Program-made: the position numbers and the translations under genes | Shown here: one piece after another, positions 33,668 through 38,835 of the stretch | How the letters are laid out: each line of letters opens with the position of its first letter | Position numbering within the stretch: the stretch's first letter is position 1 | Assembly (NCBI GenBank): GCA_003599885.1 | Contig: QZKW01000090.1 | Span: forward strand, 1 to 38,835 | Source of the DNA: Desulfobacteraceae bacterium | GTDB taxonomy: Bacteria; Desulfobacterota; Desulfobacteria; Desulfobacterales; Desulfosalsimonadaceae | Length of the DNA: 38,835 bases | Reading direction: 5' to 3' | The notes under the pieces: generated by a model | Told to the model about the DNA's origin: nothing | What the model saw: only the letters and a program-made list of their open reading frames with translations | The model's database searches: none

Positions 33668-34243
33668 ATGAAAGTGATCGCCTTTAGCGGCAGCGCCAGA
33701 AAAGACGGCAACACGGCCATCCTGCTCAATACCGTACTTGAAGAACTCCAAGCCGAAGGGATTGAAACCGAGCTTTTCCAGTTGTCCGGAAAAAAGATGC
33801 ACGGTTGTATAGCCTGCTATAAATGTTATGAAAAAAAGAACCACCGGTGCGCGGTGGATAAAGATGCGGCCAATGAGTGCATTGAAAAAATGCTGGCAGC
33901 CGACGGCATTCTTTTCGGGTCGCCCACCTATTTCGCCGATTTATCGCCTGAAATCAAGGCCCTGATCGACCGGGCAGGACTCGTGTCCCGGGCCAACAGC
34001 GACATGTTCAAACGCAAAATCGGCGCGGCAGTGGTGGTGGCGCGCAGGGGCGGCGCCATTCATGCCTTTGATTCCATGAACCATTTTTTCCTGATCTCCC
34101 AGATGATCATTCCGGGATCCAACTATTGGAACATGGGATTCGGTCTGGACAAGGGCGATGTGAAAAAAGATGAAGAAGCCCTTGCTACCATGAAAATTCT
34201 GGGACAGAATATGGCCTGGCTGCTGAAAAAAACGCATGCTTAA
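33668..34243 (+). CDS. Iron-sulfur flavoprotein (flavodoxin-fold NADPH-FMN reductase family)
   Basis: The 191-aa protein begins MKVIAFSGSARKDGNT, the FMN phosphate-binding loop, and has a compact cysteine set C47-x2-C50-x2-C53-x7-C61, the pattern of archaeal/anaerobe iron-sulfur flavoproteins, then FGSPTYFADLSPEIKALIDR. It should carry FMN and one 4Fe-4S cluster and move electrons, perhaps for oxygen or peroxide defence. The frame also opens at 33659, but a GGAGG site 10 nt upstream fits 33668. It overlaps the MBL gene by 8 nt. Confidence 0.88.
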   Translation: MKVIAFSGSARKDGNTAILLNTVLEELQAEGIETELFQLSGKKMHGCIACYKCYEKKNHRCAVDKDAANECIEKMLAADGILFGSPTYFADLSPEIKALIDRAGLVSRANSDMFKRKIGAAVVVARRGGAIHAFDSMNHFFLISQMIIPGSNYWNMGFGLDKGDVKKDEEALATMKILGQNMAWLLKKTHA

Positions 34244-35162
34244 TCTGAACAGCAGTGAATTCCTCAGGCGTCAGGATGTGGTTGAACTGGCGCCTGACCT
34301 GTATCTGATCTCCGGCAAAAACAAGGCCCGCTTTCCCTATTGCAATGCCTTTCTCATTACCGGCAGTGAAACTGTGCTCATTGATACCGGCGTCGGGGTG
34401 GTGCGTCTGAAGGAACTGGACGAGAGTCTCCGCATCGATAAAATGATCATCAGCCATCCCCACCCGGACCATATCTCGGGATTCAAGGTGTTAAAAGACC
34501 GGACCCTTCTGCTGCCGGTGGAAACTCCGGATTCGGTCAATGATCTGGTACATTTGGGAACGCGGTTTATGGGTACGCCGGAAAATGGGGCGATATGGGC
34601 CGAATTCGCCAGAAACAGCCTGGGGCTGGTGCCGCTTAGAGATCCTGACGGTCGTTTTGGCGACGGGGACATTCTGGATTTCGGCTCGGTCCGGCTGGAG
34701 GCCATCCGGGCGCCCGGCCATCTGCCGGACCATTACTGTTTTTTCGACCATTGCAGCAAAACCCTGCTGACCACCGACATCGACTTTACCTCTTTTGGCC
34801 CGTGGTACGGCAATCCCGAATGCGAGATCACGCCGTTTAAGGAAAGCATCCGGAAAATCATGGAGCTGCCCTACCTGCGGGTGTGCTCGTCCCATAAACC
34901 GGTCATTGAAGGGGACGCCTTCGATGAATTCACCGCCTACCTGGAGATGTTCAAGCATCAGCGCCGAAGGATTTTAAAACTCTGCGATTCCCCGATCACT
35001 CTGGAACAGATGACGCATGCCTCCCCGTTTTACGGTAACAAGCTGAACGATAAACGGATCCAGGAAATTTTTGAAAGAAACATGATTTTAAAAAATCTTG
35101 AGTTGTTGATGCGGGATGGACGGGTGGAGGAGAAAGACGGGTTTTATCGGAGCATCCGGTGA
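34236..35162 (+). CDS. MBL-fold metallo-hydrolase
   Basis: The 308-aa protein has the metal motif H74-P-H76-P-D78-H79 and further ligand blocks (APGHLPDH, LLTTDID), so a binuclear-zinc or iron hydrolase fold of the glyoxalase II/beta-lactamase superfamily is expected. The C-terminal 80 residues look like a helical wing as in several MBL thiol-ester hydrolases. The 8-nt overlap with the flavoprotein gene suggests a joint function, for example in thiol or reactive-species metabolism. Confidence 0.88.
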   Translation: MLNLNSSEFLRRQDVVELAPDLYLISGKNKARFPYCNAFLITGSETVLIDTGVGVVRLKELDESLRIDKMIISHPHPDHISGFKVLKDRTLLLPVETPDSVNDLVHLGTRFMGTPENGAIWAEFARNSLGLVPLRDPDGRFGDGDILDFGSVRLEAIRAPGHLPDHYCFFDHCSKTLLTTDIDFTSFGPWYGNPECEITPFKESIRKIMELPYLRVCSSHKPVIEGDAFDEFTAYLEMFKHQRRRILKLCDSPITLEQMTHASPFYGNKLNDKRIQEIFERNMILKNLELLMRDGRVEEKDGFYRSIR

Positions 35163-35197
35163 GACAGCCTGTTTTATCCCAGACTCTAACAAATCAA

Positions 35198-36061
35198 TTA
35201 TGGTTTGTGAATGGCAGGCGGCGTAAAATTTTCTGTCCATCGGGCAATTCCCCTGGTTACCCGGATTTCATTCATGTCTCCCTTGAAATACCATCCATCT
35301 AATCCTGTAAACAGCCTGCCGAAGGCCAGAACACCATCCGATGAATTAAAAGGGATTTTCGAACAGTTTTTGCTGATCCGGGCTTTGCCATCGATGTATA
35401 TCGTTAATATATCGCCATGACGGACAACAGCCAGATGGGTCCATGCACCCGGTGCCGGCGAAAAACCCGTATCCATCAATCCGATATGCAGACTGGCCCA
35501 ATGGATCTTTCCCTTATACAGATAGAGCCAGTATCCATCGTTGCCTTTTCTGTTGTATGTGCTGAATATGCCGTCGTAGAGATCCGGTTTATCTGCAAAA
35601 TTCAGCCACAGATCAATGGTGAAATCATCTGTTCCGAAATCCCAGGCATCTTTGTCGGTAATGCTCAGATAGTCCCCGTCACCGTTGAAAATGATAGCAG
35701 CGGAGGTGGAGTCCCCGGAGGCGGAAAAAGCGTGATGCACATTCCCATGAGCTGCAATGGCATGACCTGCGTTGGACCCATCTGAAAAGTGATTGGCACC
35801 GGCGGAAAAGTCGGACTTTATATAAAGCCCCTCATGGTCATTATTTTCTTGAGACGGGAGACTTTCGCTATCGCCAATGCTTTTTTGGGCCAACAGTATA
35901 GAACCTCCGTTGGCGAGATGGCTGTCAATAACTGAATCATTGTTAACGATTGGTATGTGATGAAGCGTTTGCGCTATCGAAAGAGGTGCGGTTAATGAGA
36001 TATATATCGTCAGCAGAAGGATGATCCAAATTGGTTTGCGGAAAAGAAACCGTTTTGACAT
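35198..36061 (-). CDS. Exported LamG/concanavalin-like lectin protein
   Basis: The 287-aa protein has a signal peptide (about 1-30, ending SIAQ), a Ser/Asn/His-rich linker, and a C-terminal LamG_3-type lectin domain (about 120-280): AIIFNGDGDYLSI, FTIDLWLNF, WTHLAVVRHGDILTIYIDGK, GDMNEIRVTRGIARWT. It is likely a secreted or surface carbohydrate-binding protein. No catalytic residues are recognised. It is divergent from the porin gene across 212 nt that holds no gene; a weak promoter (TTTCCA-17-TATAGA) can be read toward the porin. Confidence 0.82.
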   Translation of the reverse strand: MSKRFLFRKPIWIILLLTIYISLTAPLSIAQTLHHIPIVNNDSVIDSHLANGGSILLAQKSIGDSESLPSQENNDHEGLYIKSDFSAGANHFSDGSNAGHAIAAHGNVHHAFSASGDSTSAAIIFNGDGDYLSITDKDAWDFGTDDFTIDLWLNFADKPDLYDGIFSTYNRKGNDGYWLYLYKGKIHWASLHIGLMDTGFSPAPGAWTHLAVVRHGDILTIYIDGKARISKNCSKIPFNSSDGVLAFGRLFTGLDGWYFKGDMNEIRVTRGIARWTENFTPPAIHKP

Positions 36062-36273
36062 TTTTCCCTCCCTTCAAAGGGGCGCTCAGAACATCCGTTT
36101 ATTCTCAATCAGACCATATCCATCTGGATGGCTTGATTTTATTAAGCAATATCCAATGTGACAATTTATAAAAATTCATTTCCAAATCGTATGCAATAAA
36201 GTATAGATAAAAATGTACGCATAAGAAAGCAAAATATATGTGACCTTTCATATGAGCGTGTGAATAATAATAT

Positions 36274-37563
36274 ATGCATAAAAACCCCATCCTTTTTATC
36301 ACCTTAATTTTGCTCTTGTTGCCTGCGACTTCTTTTCCCGCCTTAGACAACCAATGGGATTTGAGTTCTGAAACCATCATACGGACGAATGAAAGGCAGG
36401 ATGCGGAGGATAAGGACAATCTTCTTTTCCCTGCCTATGAATATCTCACTGCGGATTACGGCCGTCCGCTTGCCGCCGGACTCACCTTTCACGCCCACGG
36501 CTGGGGTCGGCATGATTTATCCGGAAGTGATGTGTTTGACGATAAAAGCGATGGGGAACTCCTGTACGGCTACCTCGGCTACACCTTCGCTCCGGGCGGA
36601 CCGGGGGTCAAGCTTGGCAGGCAAAGTGTTTTTACGGGCCTGATGGATGAGCGCATCGACGGCATGAGTCTTCAAAGCCCGATTTCCCAGTGGATGACAC
36701 TTTCGGCTTATGGTGGTGCGCCTGCTGTTGACAGCACATACGACGATCGCCGGGAGCAGCGTGTATACGGCAGCAGGATGGGGGTTAATCTGGGGAATGC
36801 GGAGACGGGCGTCTCATATCAAACCACACAAAATTCCGAGCCGGAAGACGACAAAAAACTGGGTGTTGACTTATATGCCATTCTTCCGGCGGATATCATT
36901 TTTTCCGGATTTTCATCCCTGAATCTGGTGTCCAGTGCGTGGGCCGAGCATTCTTATGAGTTACAGTTTATGGTCAAGGAAATTAATATTAAACCCATGT
37001 ATCAGAGGATTCAATTTCAGGATCTGTTTGATGAAGGAAGCTTAAAATCAAGTCCTTTCCGATTCCTCGGGGAAACGGATGAAGTATTAACCGTTGCGGG
37101 CGGGGATGTCAGTTGGCAGCGCCAGCCCATTGAAATCGGCGCTCAAGTCAAGAATTACGCCTATGACCAGAAATCGGAAGCAAACATATATTCCGCCGGT
37201 TTTCTCAACTGGACCGCCGAGAATCTGTCGGAACTCAGCCTTGAATGCGGTCTCATGAACGGTGATGCCCCTCAAAACAGGTTTATTCTCGGAAGAACCG
37301 GAGTGAAGGTGTATTCCCTCCCGCTTCTTCCGCAACAGGGCCATTTGTCCGGCGACATCATATATGTTACCTACAATGAACCGATATACGAGCAAAAGGA
37401 TTCGATAACGGCTGTTCTGAGCTACAGCCATCGTTTTAGAGATATGTTTGAGATAATTATTTCCGGAGATTACAGCAAAGGCCCATACTTTGATCAGGAC
37501 GTCGGCGCTTCCCTGATATTGGTATATGACGGCGGTTCAGGGGATTTGGGAGTTCAGCCATGA
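36274..37563 (+). CDS. Outer-membrane beta-barrel porin-like protein of an electron conduit
   Basis: The 429-aa protein has a signal peptide (1-22) and then alternating amphipathic strands with tyrosine/aromatic girdles (e.g. GYLGYTFAPG, GVKLGRQSVFTG). It ends GDLGVQP, without the terminal aromatic residue usual in outer-membrane proteins, as in some conduit barrels. The ATG has no clear Shine-Dalgarno. It overlaps the 5-heme lipoprotein gene by 4 nt (ATGA). Coupling to multiheme lipoproteins is the porin-cytochrome arrangement, in which the barrel encloses a heme wire through the outer membrane. Confidence 0.75.
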   Translation: MHKNPILFITLILLLLPATSFPALDNQWDLSSETIIRTNERQDAEDKDNLLFPAYEYLTADYGRPLAAGLTFHAHGWGRHDLSGSDVFDDKSDGELLYGYLGYTFAPGGPGVKLGRQSVFTGLMDERIDGMSLQSPISQWMTLSAYGGAPAVDSTYDDRREQRVYGSRMGVNLGNAETGVSYQTTQNSEPEDDKKLGVDLYAILPADIIFSGFSSLNLVSSAWAEHSYELQFMVKEINIKPMYQRIQFQDLFDEGSLKSSPFRFLGETDEVLTVAGGDVSWQRQPIEIGAQVKNYAYDQKSEANIYSAGFLNWTAENLSELSLECGLMNGDAPQNRFILGRTGVKVYSLPLLPQQGHLSGDIIYVTYNEPIYEQKDSITAVLSYSHRFRDMFEIIISGDYSKGPYFDQDVGASLILVYDGGSGDLGVQP

Positions 37564-38033
37564 GAAAGGGCACGATCCAGGGGTTGATACTTTTGGTTTT
37601 ATTTTCGATTATGTTGGTTGCATGCGCCGTTTTTCGCGCAAAGGATGGGGGGGTGCCGGAGTCGCATCCGATTCCACTTGAGATGAACCGTCCGCAATGC
37701 ACCGACTGCCATGATAAAACAGATGAGGCTTTCCCTTATATCAAATTCAATCATGATGTGTTTTATCTTGAAAATCATCGTGTTCCGGCGCTAACGGGCA
37801 AATCGACCTGCTATATGTGTCATCAGGAGAAATTTTGCGCCGAATGTCACGGCGGCCGCCTTGAATTAAAACCCTCGCTCCGGAAACCGGCGGATGTGGA
37901 CCGGCGCATGCCTCACCGGGGGGATTATCTGGCAAGGCATCAAATCGAGGGACGCGTTAATCCTGTTTCATGTTATCGTTGCCATGGAAATCCGGAAACA
38001 GCAGAAAGGTGTGTCAAGTGCCATGGAAAATAA
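37560..38033 (+). CDS. Pentaheme c-type lipoprotein
   Basis: The 157-aa protein has a lipobox (LVAC, C22) and five CxxCH sites: CTDCH, CYMCH, CAECH, CYRCH and CVKCH. Extra histidines (FNHDVFY, ENH, ARH) could give bis-His ligation. It probably sits in the periplasm or at the inner face of the outer membrane and passes electrons to the barrel partner. Its 4-nt overlap with the porin gene and 11-nt overlap with the next gene show a single coupled operon. Confidence 0.88.
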   Translation: MRKGTIQGLILLVLFSIMLVACAVFRAKDGGVPESHPIPLEMNRPQCTDCHDKTDEAFPYIKFNHDVFYLENHRVPALTGKSTCYMCHQEKFCAECHGGRLELKPSLRKPADVDRRMPHRGDYLARHQIEGRVNPVSCYRCHGNPETAERCVKCHGK

Positions 38034-38835
38034 TGCCGGCATGTCAACATCTCGAAATTTAAAACCCTTAACAAAGCAGGCGATTCTGTTTCCGGTTATC
38101 ATTGTAATTTTTTGCTCTTTGCTGCTGGTTCACTGTTCCGATAAAAACACCGATGCGCCTTCGGTCAACGCCGTCCACCCCGCCGTCTGGACGGATCCGA
38201 CCCGGAAGGGAGCAATGCAGTATCATGGAACGTATGTTGAAACGAGCGGGACGGACTCCTGCAACACATGTCATGGGAGTGCTTTACAGGGAACGGCGGA
38301 GATCAGCGGATGCAGCACGGTTTGTCATTTCGGTCCCGGTGGAGAAACGTCGCCCCCCGGTTCAGACTGGCCGCATGGCAGCTCCCCGCATTCCGGGTTG
38401 AACGCCCGGGAACAAGTCTGCAACAAGTGCCACACGATCATGCGGCAACATAATATTGGCCCGCCGTTCTGCCATGATTGTCATGGCCAAGGCGTCAATC
38501 ACCCATTGGGCCAACCCTGGCTGGATCCAAAAAGTCCCGATTATCACGGCAAAAGTAATATCGACTGTACAGCATGCCATGACTTGGCCAAAGACTGCAA
38601 CCAGTGCCATTTCGGGTCCACCGGAAGCAATGCCCCGGCCGGATCTAACTGGGTGCATGGCAACAACCCGCAGCATCAAACATATCCGGCCGATCAAACT
38701 GTTTGCAACAAATGTCATGATGTAAACCGGTCATACGGCAACCCGCCGGCGACTTGCCACGACTGTCATGAAATAGTCGCCAATCATCCTTTGGGCCAAC
38801 TCTGGCTGGATTCAAAAAACGCGCAGTTTCACGGC
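38023..38835 (+). CDS. Large multiheme cytochrome lipoprotein (partial, runs off right edge)
   Basis: The frame starts at ATG 38023 (alternative 38041) and has no stop, giving 271 residues. A lipobox (LVHC, near residue 42) follows a membrane segment. Eight heme sites are visible: seven CxxCH and one CxxxCH (CSTVCH). They fall in tandem units of four hemes: each begins W-x-D-P/S...YHG and ends in CHDCH then HPLGQ, with unit starts near 38188, 38518 and 38803. The third unit is cut at the window edge. This is the likely extracellular or terminal electron carrier of the porin operon. Confidence 0.88.
   Translation, partial: MENNAGMSTSRNLKPLTKQAILFPVIIVIFCSLLLVHCSDKNTDAPSVNAVHPAVWTDPTRKGAMQYHGTYVETSGTDSCNTCHGSALQGTAEISGCSTVCHFGPGGETSPPGSDWPHGSSPHSGLNAREQVCNKCHTIMRQHNIGPPFCHDCHGQGVNHPLGQPWLDPKSPDYHGKSNIDCTACHDLAKDCNQCHFGSTGSNAPAGSNWVHGNNPQHQTYPADQTVCNKCHDVNRSYGNPPATCHDCHEIVANHPLGQLWLDSKNAQFHG

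Noticed and set aside
36105-36419. A 104-aa minus-strand ORF in the LamG/porin intergenic region
   Set aside because: Its 5' part is antisense to the porin signal peptide and its body comes from AT-rich intergenic DNA; there is no motif or ribosome-binding site.

Overview
The window looks like a piece of a Gram-negative, probably anaerobic proteobacterial-type genome, most likely an uncultured member of the Desulfobacterota. This rests on multiheme c-type lipoproteins beside an outer-membrane barrel, a ferredoxin-linked 2-oxoacid oxidoreductase, an NDP-forming acyl-CoA synthetase, a KamA-type radical SAM aminomutase, a hybrid kinase with an ABC-type periplasmic sensor, and exosortase/CTERM sorting signals. 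No rRNA, tRNA or CRISPR array was seen. The taxonomic call is inference.

Layout. 1-2537 (minus) is visibly AT-rich. It holds the 5' part of iorA and, just upstream of it, a chimeric ORF joining a nuclease/helicase (DUF2075) front to the tail of an RfaE2/HldE-type nucleotidyltransferase. 2610-9549 (minus) carries a ferredoxin-nitroreductase, a hybrid sensor kinase, a small lipoprotein, a beta-propeller protein and succinate-semialdehyde dehydrogenase. 9642-15009 is a compact module (plus): a VIT/VWA surface protein with a PEP-CTERM tail, an exosortase of the XrtK type, and a CreB/CreC-like two-component pair. The VIT/VWA promoter region has an 11-bp-phased TTCAT array resembling the E. coli cre tag. 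15042-15778 is a PIN/RHH toxin-antitoxin pair with its own palindromic promoter. 15902-17331 holds an IPTL-CTERM protein and an IS1-like remnant.

17543-23806 encodes a giant alpha-2-macroglobulin with an intact thioester. It converges on, and overlaps by 17 bp, a four-gene minus-strand operon (23790-28038) DUF3348-DUF802(MotA/TolQ-like)-OmpA(MotB-like)-DUF2894. This operon has the architecture of an ion-driven, peptidoglycan-anchored motor, like the ZorAB core of Zorya, but with no known effector; it is the best candidate for an undescribed system. 28420-33200 (plus) is an acyl-CoA/beta-amino-acid type operon (crotonase, NDP-forming acyl-CoA synthetase, KamA-like aminomutase). 33418-35162 has a small XRE regulator, an iron-sulfur flavoprotein and an MBL hydrolase. 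35198-36061 is a LamG-domain exported protein. 36274 to the right edge is a porin plus two multiheme lipoproteins with overlapping reading frames, the layout of a trans-outer-membrane electron conduit; the last gene is cut by the window edge.

Functional reading. Three envelope themes dominate: surface sorting (VIT/XrtK/Cre, IPTL-CTERM), envelope defence or mechanics (A2M and the motor operon), and extracellular electron transfer. The left 2.6 kb may be foreign or a misjoined contig end and should be treated with care.
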